64,000 bases of DNA from Acanthochromis polyacanthus (GCF_021347895.1 NC_067122.1:13939983-14003982); one strand, 5' to 3'. Counted from the first letter of the stretch, positions 39,577 to 51,892 are shown. A program made the numbers and translations. The notes: generated by a model from the sequence alone, not told the origin.

Positions 39577-39921
39577 CTAAATACTGTTGAAAATTATGGG
39601 AAATAAGCTTATTCGCTTTCTTGCCAAGAATCAAAGACTGAAACCATTTTCACTCCCATGTGGCACCATTTAAGTCTTTAATGGTGCCACAGCTATAGCA
39701 CGCAGTAGGCTTAATTTACTATGAATGCTTGAAAGAGGGGATAACATTTTTTTGCTACCTTTAGAGAGAGCCAAGTGTGTTGTTCTCCTTGGCTTCCAGT
39801 GTTACTGCTTTGCTAGACTAATCTACTGCTGTGGCTCCACATTTAGGGTTTGGACATTGATGGATTATCAATATCCTCAGCATATGAGCGTAGTTCTTAA
39901 AATGTTGAACTAGTCCTTTAA
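39577..39921 (+). mobile_element. MITE-like foldback repeat, complete copy
   Basis: The ends are imperfect inverted repeats. The left end (39580-39622) contains GAAAATTATGGGAAATAAGC and TTATTCGC, and the right end reads, reverse-complemented, AGTTCAACATTTTAAGAACT and then ACGCTC. This layout, with a central GCTTCCAGT...GCTAGACTAA segment, matches a nonautonomous repeat I remember as very common in percomorph fish. It codes for nothing. The 62-codon frame at 39725-39913 is a by-product. A second, partial copy lies at 59428-59586. Confidence 0.7.
39659..39691. repeat. 12 bp perfect hairpin inside the foldback repeat
   Basis: TGTGGCACCATT pairs exactly with AATGGTGCCACA across a 9-base loop. 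This could form a stable stem in single-stranded DNA or RNA. It sits in the left third of the MITE-like element. Confidence 0.85.
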
Positions 39922-40348
39922 CAATTTCAATAAACGACTAAGGCTGTTGTTTTATTTTCTAGGAAGGAAATGAAAAAAAAAGTCTTTTATCACAAAAAAT
40001 TCCATTTTGTTCAGAAACGTTATACCCACAAACAAGCTTAGTCTGCAGTCATGCCAGCCATCAGCCTGTTGTATGAGCTGCCAAAACATTTTCAAATGAA
40101 AAGCTAATTTTAATTAAACTTTTTAAAACTGAATGAAGAAAAATCAGACATTAAAATGGTTAAGACGAAGGTGTGTGTGATTCTGTAGACACTTGCATGT
40201 TTCTTCACTCTGCCTGACTCGCATGTCTCTAAACTGACATGAATTACATACAGACACTGCAAACTTCACACAGAAAAACCAATAAATGTCATGCATCTTT
40301 CATATATTCACCTGACAAAAACATACACTTTCACTGGTATTTGTGACC

Positions 40349-40366
40349 ACACACACACACACACAC
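40349..40366. repeat. (AC)9 microsatellite
   Basis: Nine AC units without interruption, followed by weaker CACACG words. Confidence 0.9.
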
Positions 40367-41564
40367 GTACACCTGTGCACAAAAACACACGTTCACCTCT
40401 CTCCCTCTGCTTGTCTCCGGCTCTGCGACATCTCTTAGCTTTGCACCCACTTCTTGGGTGCCAGCACTTGTTGGAAGGAAAGAAGTGTTGACAATTGTCT
40501 TCTCCTGCCTTGTCACCAAACAACTTTGTCACACTTCACTGCCAGATTAATTCTCAGACATCCCTGTCAAGAAATGACATTTAATTTTCACACCTCTTCT
40601 CTCTGCTATTCTTTCTTTCATGAATTTTATTTTCAAGCACACCCCCAGTGCATTGAGTGTCTGGCAGTATCGATATCTCTGACACTATGTAAGTCTTTAA
40701 CTCAAATGAACACTCCCACAATCTCTGACTTTCTTCCACTAACAATGTATTATGACAAAGGTAAGTCAACTTTGAAATATGGTGTCACCTCAACAATGCG
40801 TAGTTAGAGCACATTTGCATATTTATCCATATAGATACGCCCATTTCTTGGTCTTTCTCTCAACGTATGTTACTAAACTGAGTAAGGAAAAATACCTCTT
40901 AACACCTGCTTGCTTGACAACATAATATAGTCTTGCTTGTTTGGATTATTCTCATCCTGTACTGTAGCAAAATTTTACTCATGAAATTTTTATTGAAATA
41001 TTTAAAATCAGAAGCAGGAGAATTTTCTTAAGTTTTTCTTGTATTCAATTTTGAGGCTCATTCTCTTTTCTTCTGTTTTTGAGCCATGCATGTGTTTGTT
41101 GTTTGAAAGAGCAAGGAAGGCACATTTCCCCATTTCTTTCTTAGCCCTTTAAATTAAAACGTTGCTCTACTTCTTAGTTTTCATAAGATTAGAGAGAGTG
41201 CATGTCCTAGTCTGCCGTTTTATCCTCCCCATTACATGCAGGACGAGAGCTTAACTTCCTCAGGGTTTCCATTTTAGCCAGGATCAATAGCCAAGTGCTC
41301 GCTGGCCGAAGTGACTTTGGTCCTCAGCATTCAGTCTTTTGAGCGCTTGCATGAGCAGAAAAAACAGCCCAGAAGAACTGTGCCCATCTACTTCAACTTC
41401 ATTTCCTCTCCACAAGTTTCAGGCTGTTATGACAGGTCCTTTTCATGGTTTAAGTAGGCGACTGGAGGGAGCTGATCCAAATGGCCGAAACAGCCCCTGG
41501 TTCATTATCAAGAGGCCTAGAATTTGAGATTATAGGTGATTACACTCATCCATCCCCTTTTTTC

Positions 41565-41581
41565 AAAAAAAAAAAAAAAAA
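41565..41581. repeat. A17 homopolymer
   Basis: An uninterrupted A run preceded by a short T run. Confidence 0.9.
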
Positions 41582-43765
41582 GCGAAATCTGTTTAATCCC
41601 CCTCTCTGGTGCAGCTTCGCAGGGCGCCCAGGGACGGCTGGCATCCATCACAGGCCTAAAAAAAGCACAGAACATACGGAACCAGGAGGAGCTCTGGCCT
41701 CGGCTCGCAGGGAAGAAGGCCAGTTGGCCAGCGAACAAGAGGTGCTGGGTCTGATCGGGCAGAGGGAGACGCCACTTGGCCGCAGATCACAGCGGTCAGT
41801 GGGGACATCGTTGGCCTGTCGGCTTGCGTGGGGAGCTCTCATGGAAAATGGGAGGGGGGAGCAGGGAGTTGAGTGTTGACCTTAGACTCTGAGCCGTAGT
41901 CACAACACAGCGGTCCTCTCCTTCCAACCACGTCCCCGCCATGTCTGATAGCCTTGACTGACAGCTTTCAGAGCTGCATGTTTGCTGCACTCACATTCTG
42001 ATGGATTTTCAATGCTAACATGCTGATTTAGAACAAGGGTCTTATGCAGTTAGTTTTTTTTTTAAAATAGATGTTTTCTTTTGCAGATTTTAAAATAAAC
42101 TGGTGGCACATTTCTCTTAGATGAAGACTTGTTGACAGACGGCATAAACCCACATCAAAGGTTTTTGAATACATATTTAGCGTCTGAAAGCCCTTTGAAT
42201 CCATGTGTGGATTTATGGAACAGGAGCCTGGTGAGCACACTCCATTTAAAGTTTAAATTGATATACCATATTGATCACCTACAGAGTTTTGTTCTCATTA
42301 AATGCTGCCTCGTAGGTCAAGTTCACACGGAGCCCCTCTCTTCAGTAATTCCATTTCAACAGAGCGTTGAACTATTCACAGGGCATTTTGAGAGCTGTGA
42401 GACACGAATAACAAGGTTTTGTTTTCTTATCTTTGTCAATTTAGCATTTATTTTATCCGTCCCTGTTTGTGATTTCACAGAAGTCTGAGGAATAGAAATC
42501 CAGAGCATATGAGCTAACACTAGGGAGCGGTTAAAAAAATCATTGCAAGCTGTGCAAGACTCCATGCATGAAGTTTTGATTTGTTTTTATGTCATTTAAA
42601 AGGAATAAATAGGGGTGGTAGACTTTCTAACCAGTCAAGGTTTAATAATCTCTGCCTTGTCTCATGCTTTATTTGTCTTTCATGACAACAATCTAAAAAT
42701 ACAAGCGTAAAAATGTAAGAAAAGCTCTGAAATCCAGAAGTTTAAATGGAACCAGCCCATTCATAGCTGGCCAGCAATATCCAACACAGTGACACTTCAT
42801 TTAAAAAGTCGTTTTTGCTGCTTTTTTGAGCAGTTACACTGAAAGCAGTGCTATTATTGACTCATTTTTTATGTGACCTTTTGGACGGGTTCTGAACTGA
42901 AGCTCGACACCACTATATTATTCCATTATGTAACAAATAAATGGTTTTAATCCAATACAATTACACAAAAGCACACATACCATACATTCAACTGATGTGG
43001 CTGGAAACTTCAAATAAAAACTTTCTCTATAACCCTGTGAAGTGGTCAGCAATGTATGACATTACTTTCCACACATCACCATGAACATGTTGCATCGCCT
43101 TGTAGGAGAAAAAAAAACATGACATTCATTGTTTTCAATAGGAGAGCAACAGCAAATCCATAAAAAAAAAAAACCACCTACTGCTCTGCAGACATAACTT
43201 GACAACAAAAGCTGAATCCTTCCAGCCTTCACCTTCAGAAGGCAGGATAAACAAGATAGGAGAGAAAAATCTGATAAAATAGATGCAGCGAGACATGTTT
43301 ATGAAATCGCTGTTCTTGTGCTGTTCCTGTCCTCCAATGAAGATAAAGAGGGAACAGGCAGGAGTTCTCTTCATTTTGACATTTAAACAAAAAAAAAAGT
43401 AATAATTTTCTAAAAATATTTGGCTTGTAAACTTCTAATACCCAAATACTAACTCAACATTTCAATGAGGCATAAATCATCGCATCAAATATTTTTAGCA
43501 ATGATCTGTATCAGTGAAATGAACATTTTCACAGGGCTCAATGTCACAATTCTTTATTACGCTCTTTGCCATTCTACAGACAGAAACTGTCTGAGTTTTA
43601 TGGCTATGTATTAAAGGTTCCTCTCTTGTTGTTGATTTAACCCAAATAGTTGCAAATTTACATTTTTTTCCTACTAATATAATCTTTTCCTATAGACAAT
43701 GGCTTAGATGTGGCTCTGCATCACTGTATTCTCAAATTAATGATGCACTCCCTTCTTTTTTCATT

Positions 43766-44062
43766 CACCCCAACTGCAGCTCAAGCACACCAGCTCACGC
43801 ACAACTCTGAAACACTGTAAAAGTACTTTGCTCTACACAACGACAAGGTGTAATACGGGAGCATTTTAGCCATGTGTGTTCTGCGAAGCCCATCCTGCAA
43901 GCTGACAAGATTGGTTCATCACATCCAAAACCCTAGAAGTCTGAATCTGTGTTTTTGACTTGATACATTGCAGTTTCAAGGTGGAAATGCTTAGCCATGG
44001 TATTGAGCAGACACCATATGGGCATGTAAGCAAGGCAAAATAACTTGATTTTCACCGGAGGG
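43766..44062 (+). repeat. Unclassified interspersed repeat, copy B
   Basis: Homologous in the same orientation to 26136-26510. Shared words include CTGCAGCTC, ACTCTGAAA, CCCATCCTGCAAGCTGA, AAACCCTAGAAGTCTGAATC, TTGATACATTGCAG and TTGATTTTCA. It is about 80 bases shorter, with the main gap in the middle. No coding capacity. Confidence 0.75.
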
Positions 44063-44793
44063 CTTTAATTAAATGATTATGTGGATGACACCGTTTAGTG
44101 AGCGGTAAGTTATCTGTGGAATCCTTATGCACCCTATTACCAAGATACATATAATACACCGATCGAGGTGTGTTTTGCAGTCTTCTTGCTGATCTGCAGC
44201 ACAGGAGAGAGATTACCATGTCATTTGTCCCTGCTTAATTGTCTTGTTATTTTGACACGACCGCACATGATCAAGAAATAGAGGTGACCAACAAAAGCCC
44301 CTTTGTACCTCTCCGTCTCAAAAACAACTTCTCTCCCCTCATGCCTTTCCCCACCTGTCATTGCAACGAAGACTGAAAGTCAGGTAAGGACCCTTTCTAC
44401 AGAGTGTCACAAACACAACACAGATGAGGGCCAGACCACACTGCTGGGAGGAGGAACAGCCCTCTGACCAAAAACGATGCTCATGATTCATTCATTACAT
44501 CGTTAACAGTTTCCAGAGTGTCAACAGCTTGTCTTTGAAGTGATAATCTTAACATTGAGGGTGTCCTTGAATTTCTTCTCTCCATTAAAATAGTTAATGG
44601 GAAATGATTTCTATAATTCAGCAAGGAGGAGTTCCCTGAGCCTCCTGTTAGTTAAAGCATGCCTAATAAATCTTCAGGGGAAAGACAGAAAATATGTGGA
44701 GCTCCTAGAAAGCTTTGGGCATTTCTCCCTCCATTAGTATTTGATAATATGTTGACTTACAGTATATTGATGTTTTGATTGCTACTATAGCTT
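44063..44793. other. Noncoding stretch, nothing assigned
   Basis: Unique sequence between copy B and the A17 run. No reading frame or repeat is supported. Confidence 0.5.
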
Positions 44794-44810
44794 AAAAAAA
44801 AAAAAAAAAA
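44794..44810. repeat. A17 homopolymer
   Basis: An uninterrupted A run immediately before the second Tc1/mariner relic. It may mark the point where that copy was truncated. Confidence 0.9.
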
Positions 44811-44814
44811 TCGA

Positions 44815-45230
44815 CAGTAAATTCCCTTCAGGGAGGCATCTGATTAATTCCGCAGTACAGAAATGACCCAAAATATACAGCCTAAAGAAATGTCCTCAGC
44901 AACAAGAATGACAAGGAGTCCTGCAACATATGGTTTAGTCCCCACAGAGCCCTGATCTCAACATCATACGTGTGGGACTACATGAAGAGACAGAAGCTAC
45001 TGAGGCAGCCTAAATCCGAAAGGACTGTGGCAAGTTCTCCAAGATGCTTCGAACAACATAACTGCCAAACAACCTTGAAAAACTGTGTGCAAGTGGGAGA
45101 AGTGAAGTTGTTTTAAAAGCAAAGGGTGATCACAACAATTTTTGATTTGATTCTTTCCTGTTTATTGCGCTATGGAGCTGACTGATAAATAAACACTATT
45201 CATGGCATTATTCTTGAAAGCATCCACTCT
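44815..45230 (+). pseudogene. Second Tc1/mariner relic: 3' part of a transposase and its tail
   Basis: Only the C-terminal third of a DDE transposase plus its 3' flank remains. Plus-strand words in order are GGGAGGCATCTGATT, AGGAGTCCTGCA, CCCACAGAGCCCTGATCTCA, ACTACATGAAGAGACAGAAG, AAAAACTGTGTGCAAGTG and AAAGCAAAGGGTGATCACA. They follow a fish Tc1-like family distinct from the relic at 15486-16420. Frames shift several times. After PDLNII the catalytic Glu is missing owing to a small deletion. The tail runs to TTCTTGAAAGCAT near 45219. The 5' two thirds are absent. Not functional. Confidence 0.85.
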
Positions 45231-45652
45231 CTTTTCCTCATCTTTATTTTTGCTTTGATGCACCCGCTTGTTCTCATCCAGTTTGACTTTACAATGAATA
45301 TTTGCAGCAGCAGCTATGGAACAGAGCAAAGAGAACCGACATGTTGGTGCTAAAGACAAATAGAATAGACCGACACTGCACACCAAAGAAAATATGAATT
45401 ATACTGCATTGGTAGCAAAGGAGGAAATAATACAATATTTAAATAAGGTGATGGCTGCAGCTTTAGCTGCCACAAAAAACTTCAACACCTGTTTTTCAGA
45501 AAACCTATAGATGAGGGTTTGTCCATCTGTATTTACAGTTTACAATTTAAACCCAAATTATAAGCTTTTCCCAGCTTTCAAAAATGAGTTTTCATGTCTT
45601 AACTTATCTAAACCTCAATAACAACAATGTAAACTGGAGAAAACCTTCTTTT

Positions 45653-46050
45653 TACTCCGTCAAGGAACGCTGCAGAGTTATGTGATGATGTCTGTTAGTC
45701 TGATTACCTGTCTGTGCGCAACTTTACTCAAAAATGAAATAATGGATTTGGATGAAATTTTCAGGGAAGTTCAGAAATGACAAGTACTACCAGATTAGAT
45801 TTTGCCAGTGATGCAGCTTATAGTCTAGATCCAAGGATTTGTTAAAGATTTCTGTATCACTGCGAGATAGCAGCACGGCATCACTGTAATGACGACATGT
45901 GATCACTAAGCCAGCTGCCTGCTGACAATCACATGATTGCAATCCTACTACAAATCAACCGCTGTGGACTTATTGGGACTTATCTGTCAGAAATCATATA
46001 ATGACTGAGCAGCCTTGGCAGAGTACTGCACTCTGAGTGCTTTTCTTGTT
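45653..46050 (+). mobile_element. Old copy of a CCTCCGCCAAGG-ended foldback repeat
   Basis: The left end (ACTCCGTCAAGG, then GAGTTATGTGATG and GTCTGTTAG) and the right end (CCTTGGCAGAG, then CTGAGTGCTTTTCTTGTTT) match the ends of the element at 63118-63846. The inner part carries GATTTGGATGAAATTTTCAG and AGATTAGATTTTGCCAGTGA, words I remember from a widespread teleost repeat. This copy is about 400 bp, lacks the CpG-rich cassette, and has lost most CpGs. No protein is encoded. Confidence 0.75.
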
Positions 46051-47447
46051 TAGAATGTGCTCTGTTGTAGCCTGGAATGGAACATTACACCACTGGTCAC
46101 TACAGAACAACACTTAAATGTGTTCTTTTGTATAGAGCAAAAGATAAACAATGTATTTTGTCAAGTAGATGAAAGAGCACTTGATGAAGAAACCAAAAAG
46201 AAACTGTATCAGATCAACATTTAGTTTTCTACAGAGTATAAATTAGCCGGTCAAGTTAGGTAACATGCAGCAACGGGAAAACTATTTCTCTAAATGCTTT
46301 CAACAAAAAAGCCAAGACAAAGCAGCACAATTTCTTTACGTCTCCCTGCTATTAAACAGTCATTGCAAAGATGCCACAGAAACCAAGATCAACTTCTTCC
46401 TGTTGCCATAGACAATGACATAGTGTCTATTTAATATCAAAGTTGTAGATCTGTAAAATGACAGCATAGGATGGAAACAAAAGTAAAAATAAATTTGAGA
46501 GGTGTCAGTTGACGTCAACTCACATACGACTTGATGCATCTGTAGGGTTAATGACTGCCAGACTGCATTAAAATGTGATGTTATTGTGTCATTATGATTA
46601 CCCTTCAAATATATGGATAACATGGATTAATGGTGGGGGTTGTAGCATGTCAGCGCAGCATGTCTGAGGTTCACTAGAGAATTCGGCTGTCTTTTACAGT
46701 GATAGTTCTACAACATTTGTTTGCAGATACGGAAATTAGTTTCAAAGAATAAGACCATCAAAGAGTAGTCTTGAGACCAGACATGAGAACAAATCCTGAA
46801 AGAAGTACTACAGCATTACTCATGTTCAGTGGACAGATAATCGTGTACTGAACAAAGAAAAGAAATGAAATGAGTCATGTTACCAAATATTCCCGAACAA
46901 AACACGTTAGCAGTCAAAAGAAGATGAATATAATGGGAACATCCAGCTTAAAATCCAACACATCAAGGAAATCTTTTAAAACCAGCAGAATTTATTTCAA
47001 CTCTTCACCCTAAAACCCTGATATAATTCACTGTGTTATTCATTGTATGATTAAAAGCAGCCAAGAGCAGTGGTAACAATTCCCTACAGTAAGCATAATC
47101 CAAGCTCATTTCAAGCTTATGTTCTAAGAGGGGACTTTAAACACAGGCATATGGTGATGGCTTTATATCATACTCAGTGAAGCCAGCAGGGGGTCTAATC
47201 AATAAAGGACATGCTCTTTAGATGTACAAGTCTGCTTTTTTGGTTGAAATCCAAGAGTTAAGCTGGAGGAGAGCAGACTCTGCCATCGTGCTTTGAATTC
47301 CTGGGCACTGAGCAAATGAAGCAACTGCGATACTGTAGCTTTAATGAAACCATTCAGAGACTTGTTTTCAGATCAATGTGAGTAAAAATGACCTCATAGA
47401 AAATGCATAGCATAAACCGTGTTTTAAAGTAATGTGGTAAAGGGGAA

Positions 47448-47474
47448 GACAGATAGTGATCTTTTATTGTCCCC
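47448..47474 (-). repeat. Retroelement 3'-tail-like fragment
   Basis: AGACAGATAGTGATCTTTTA followed by TTGTCCCC resembles, in reverse orientation, the GGGATNAATAAAGTATCTATC-type tail seen in fish retroelements. It is short and degenerate. Confidence 0.4.
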
Positions 47475-47599
47475 AGTTTTCTTACAGATATGCTCCCCAC
47501 AGGACATGGAGTATGTTTAGTTTAGCTGGAGGTAGGAGCTGATTCAGAGAGGGAGATAAGCTCTGCTCTTCATAACTGGGCCATTTAGTCCCTTGTGAC

Positions 47600-48000
47600 C
47601 CAGCCTCTCTGCCTTTGGCAAACACATCATTTTATTGTGACCCCAGACGGCAGCCCAACAGTCAGCCTATAAGCCATCAGTAATGAAAAGCACTAATTCC
47701 AGCCTCGTGAACACAAACAGAGCGCGCCAATTCATATTCATGTGCCGAGCTTCTTCCTTGAACTTCGTGTCAACCCATTCATCCATTCATTGCAGTCCCC
47801 CCCATCGCACAAAGCATCCTCTCTTTACCTGACAAGCAAAATGGCCCCTCTAGGTTTGCCTTAATTTAAACAACTAAATGGCCATGAGTTTCAGAATAAA
47901 GGAGTTTGGAATGATTAAAGCTTTTCTTGAAATATTCTCCATTTGCAGCATTCATGAATCTTCCGATGATGCTTCCTCCATACCAAACATGTCATTCACA
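47600..48000. other. Candidate conserved noncoding element (unverified)
   Basis: Complex sequence with CAGTAATGAAAAGCACTAAT, CCAATTCATATTCATG, CTTAATTTAAAC and GATTAAAGC words and no repeats. Could be an enhancer; cross-species alignment would decide. Confidence 0.28.
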
Positions 48001-49527
48001 TACAGTAGGTGACATTTTGTACAAATGTGATAAATTACTCTGCATCTCATCCAACTGAGACACACTCTCTTACGTTTTTAGCCCAAAGCTGGAGATTAAC
48101 AAATGAATCTACGATTCCCCTGTTTAGCGATCACACATTTAAAGGTATCATGCACCCACAGGAGACTTTGCATGTAATAAAGTGTGTATTCTCAGCCGGG
48201 GTGCATTTGCGGAGGCTAGACATGCCAGCAGGGCTTCACAGCCCACGTCTGGGTGATTCCAACAGCTGTTTCAATGAGCCTGGGGAGAGAGCGTGTCAAG
48301 TCGGATGCCTTGTGCTGTCACAAGCTCCTCAAGGTGTTTATTAAAAAAATGTTAATGCCATCAACATAACACACACATCGAGACTTGGCCCTTGTGACAA
48401 GGATCTGGCAGTACCCAACTGTTCCACTTGTGGGATGGTCTGGAAGTGTGTACCGGTTTATCACACCCACACAGCAGGAGGTGATCGTGGGCAACATACT
48501 TCACTGAAGTCCCTGAAGTCACAAGGGATTCACTTTAGATGTCTGAGTATCTCTGGGAAATATTGATTAGGTATCCTAAATTAAAGGAAGACTTAATCAA
48601 ATATTCACTTTGACACAAGAGAGCTCACATGATATGAGGTTCACAAACACAGATTCTCTCTCTTCTTTCTCTTGGTTTTATTCCAAATTCCAGTATATAA
48701 TGTTTTAGTTATTTCAAAATTCTATTAATTTATGCTGACTGTAAGAGGGAGGGGGGAAAAAACAGTTAATGATATCTCAACCAGCTGAAGCCCTGCTCCT
48801 ATACTGATTTAGTCATGTCAAGTGGAAAGCCAACTGAAAGCGGATTTAAGTAATTTATGGCTTTTATCGACCTCCATCAGCAACTGAGGAATTGCATCAA
48901 CATCCACAGGTCTCTTACTATGGTTCCTATTGGCTTGTAGTGGAGAAAAATATAAAAAAATAAATTTTAACTATAGAAAAGGTAGCTCATCCAAAAGAAA
49001 TGTCTGGAGGAGGCAATACATCACATTTTAATCAATATTTTTTTTATCATAAAGAATTTGTCAAAGATGGCTCAAGAATAACCAGATGTTACAACACTAT
49101 TGCAAAAAATTACAGTATTTTCTAAATGCTTGTTGAGTAAAACTGAATCAATAAAGAAAGAAGACATCTTCAGCATTGTGTTTAAAGCATTAAACAAGCA
49201 TTTAAAGCTGTAAATTTTCTTTAAACTTCAAATAAACCTGTGTGTCTCAGCTTTTTTTCCCCCAACATAAATGCTATTTTTTTCAAATACGTGAGATTGT
49301 GCTTGTCCGCTGTAATATTCAGCAAATTTCACAAATATTTGCTCTTTGCATTGGTTACTTTTTAACTAAAATGCATTAAGCGTTTTGAGAAAAGCTGATT
49401 TTTTTTTTCCTGGATTATGTTTGTCTCCAACCAAACCACAACAATCATACATTAGATAGGACAGGACTAAGAACTCAGTAACTAGTGACTAAGAAAATGG
49501 AGGAGATCCTTCAAATACATTATTAAA

Positions 49528-49585
49528 GGGTTGTATTTTAACCCAAATCATGTTATCTTCCTAAACCTAACCAAACAGCAAATGA
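49528..49585 (-). repeat. GGTTAGGTTTAGG-type fish repeat fragment
   Basis: TTTTAACCCAAATCATGTTA then CCTAAACCTAACCAAACAGC is the reverse complement of the GGTTAGGTTTAGG family seen at 32537-32612. Of the three copies it is the best preserved, yet only about 60 bases remain. Confidence 0.7.
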
Positions 49586-50879
49586 AAACTTTAGAATAAT
49601 GGTCCCACACATTCCAGCCTCCATCTCTCCTTCAACCTTCCAGCATGGACTCTTTGGGTTATTCAAACTTGAAACACTTCTTACGATATCACAGTCCTAC
49701 CTCTTGTGAAAGGAAATATTTTTCTTCCGAAAAAAAAATAAATGCAGTTTAGTTGTACATGAACGTCATGTTTGGTGAGACAAGGTTGTTCAAACAGTTG
49801 ATTGCAGTAAACATAGCATATTCAACTTTCATCACACTGAGAAGAGGATTCGTTGAATCGCTGAGGGCAAACGATGAATGAAGAGTTCCTGCCAATGACC
49901 CCCTGACGATGTGGAGAAACAGCATTTCAGCTGTGACTGAATTGAAGTATACAGCCACCTGATGAAATCCAAAAGTATAAAGGCTGTCTATATTTGATTA
50001 AATTCAGCTCTGATAAAACCGAGTGCAAAGGAAGGTCTGAGACAAGGTTTGGATATTTGGCTGTCAAATGTCACATGCAGAACTGTTTAACTTTTCTGTG
50101 GCCAAAGAGTGAAATCTGCTGCTTAAAATCTGCAAAATCTTTATAGCTATGGGGAAAATTCTAAAAAACATATGCTTCATATTATTGCCCTACATTGATC
50201 TTCTTGCTTGTTATTAATGTATTTGCACAAGGTAGGATTCCAAATTAAATATTATGTTGATGAACACGAGGCATAGCCAAGAGCAAAGTCATATCATCCA
50301 AATTTAAGGGTGAGGTGACAAGGTGCTTGACATGATCTTGTCCCCGTAGGCTCTGAATCAGCTTACCTGGGGGCAATAAAACTGGCTAAACCCGTTGCCA
50401 ACAGACTAAATTAAACTATTTCTCTCTTGCTTGTATACTGTTGTGGTGGAGGAATACTGCTTTCAGTTTTATGAGCCGATACGATTTTGTTCTTGAGCCG
50501 CTGACAGACATTTGCCCCATGGTAGCAATTATGGAGGCTTATGGTTTTGTTCCAACCTTTCACCACTAAACAATATCTCTGCTCTTAATTAATTTAAATT
50601 GGTGCTACAAGCGTGGTGTTTCCATACATATGAATGTTGTAGTGGTATGAATAAAAGAGTAGCAGCTTTTCAATTCTCAATAAGTACAATATATCATGCA
50701 CCCTAATGGCAGGGTTCTCTTTGGGTTAATGCAGTTTTATTGAGAGTAAGAACAAAAAGCACACCCACACAAGACATAAGGCATAGAGAGGAACAGCACT
50801 AGACAGTGTTACGGCAGACCCACAGCTGGTACCTGCTTTAACACTGTCATTACTGCGGCATGTGTAAAAATGCAACATA

Positions 50880-51130
50880 ACCACTAATGAGAACAGAGAA
50901 TAGGCAAGCGTGTTGTCAGTCTCATCGTGAGTGCCCTGATCAGCTCAATACTGTGCGACATGTTCACAAAGGAGCAGACAGTATGTCACAAGTAACATGG
51001 ACGGCTCATTCAACAATGTCTGCCTATCAGCACCGAGTTGAGAGCTGTATTCATCAGTCTGGCATTAATTAATGCCTGCATGATTGAATGCGAAAGGGAC
51101 GCATGGGAGAGATAATGCACACCTACAGGT
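50880..51130. other. Candidate regulatory block with a 16 bp palindrome
   Basis: Repeat-free, complex sequence. It contains GGCATTAATTAATGCC at 51061-51076, a perfect palindrome centred on overlapping TAATTA cores, as used by dimeric homeodomain proteins. A short frame (50887-51072) crosses it without domains. Confidence 0.35.
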
Positions 51131-51892
51131 ACAACGCTGGCTCCACTCAAAGATATGATGATTAATTCATTCTTGTCTTCGGCTATAGAAATTAGAATCA
51201 GACATGCTGTATTTTTTCTGTCAAATGCTTGCTGAACAAAACAAGAGCCATTTTGATAGTGATTAGGAGCCTGCAGGAGAAAGGCAGCACATTTACTTGA
51301 TGTAGACAGCTCCGAAATGCAACCTCCCCCCTGAGTGGACGGACAAACGTGTACGCATGTTGTTCCTAACTTGGGCTCTTTGATTGTACAAGATTGGCAG
51401 GGAAGGGGGCTATTTGAAAGTGGGTCTCAGGAACACCTGCTTTGAGGTTAGGGTTAAATGGGATTGCTCCCTTTGAATCATTTTGATGATCCACCGCAGC
51501 TGAGTCTGCAGGTTGTCCTGCTTGCTTTAAAGAGTATTATGTGGCTGAGATTGAGCAGAACTCAGGGCTTATCACACACGCACATGCACACACACAGACA
51601 CACTGCACCTCAGACATTGGCTGGATGGTAGGTGATAGTGTAGGCAACTCTCCAGGGGAAGGAGGAGCTGCTTTAACCAAATTAAGTCCCTGAGGAGTGG
51701 AAGTTACTGAGAAACATGTGTGACACTGTTATTTAAAGAAACCAATAACACAGATAAGAGTCAGTAAGTAGGACTGATATGATCTATTACATTCACAGTC
51801 CTTCTGCACTGTACAAACAGTATCTTTTAATTTTTACATTTTCAGGATCTCTCTCAATCTTTCTATGAGTAATGTAGACAAGTATGTTTACT

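Larger units (their letters stand above)
39922..43765. other. Noncoding stretch, no gene seen
   Basis: It contains an (AC)9 at 40349-40366, an A17 at 41565-41581 and an A12 near 43162. A GC-richer block at 41590-41880 carries overlapping frames of up to 132 codons with no domain. The A17 run splits the longest one and encodes a lysine string, which argues against a gene. Confidence 0.55.
46051..50879. other. Noncoding stretch, repeat fragments and one possible regulatory block
   Basis: No gene seen. The 111-codon plus-strand frame at 48009-48344 has no recognisable domain. Repeat fragments lie at 47448-47474 and 49528-49585. The rest is AT-rich unique sequence. Confidence 0.5.

Noticed and set aside
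41481..41879. 132-codon plus-strand frame
   Set aside because: It is bridged by the A17 homopolymer (lysine string), and competing open frames exist on both strands of the same GC-richer block.
42010..42030. Fragment of the TTAGCATGCTAACA-type repeat
   Set aside because: Only about a dozen bases (ATGCTAACATGCTGA) match, which is too short to support.
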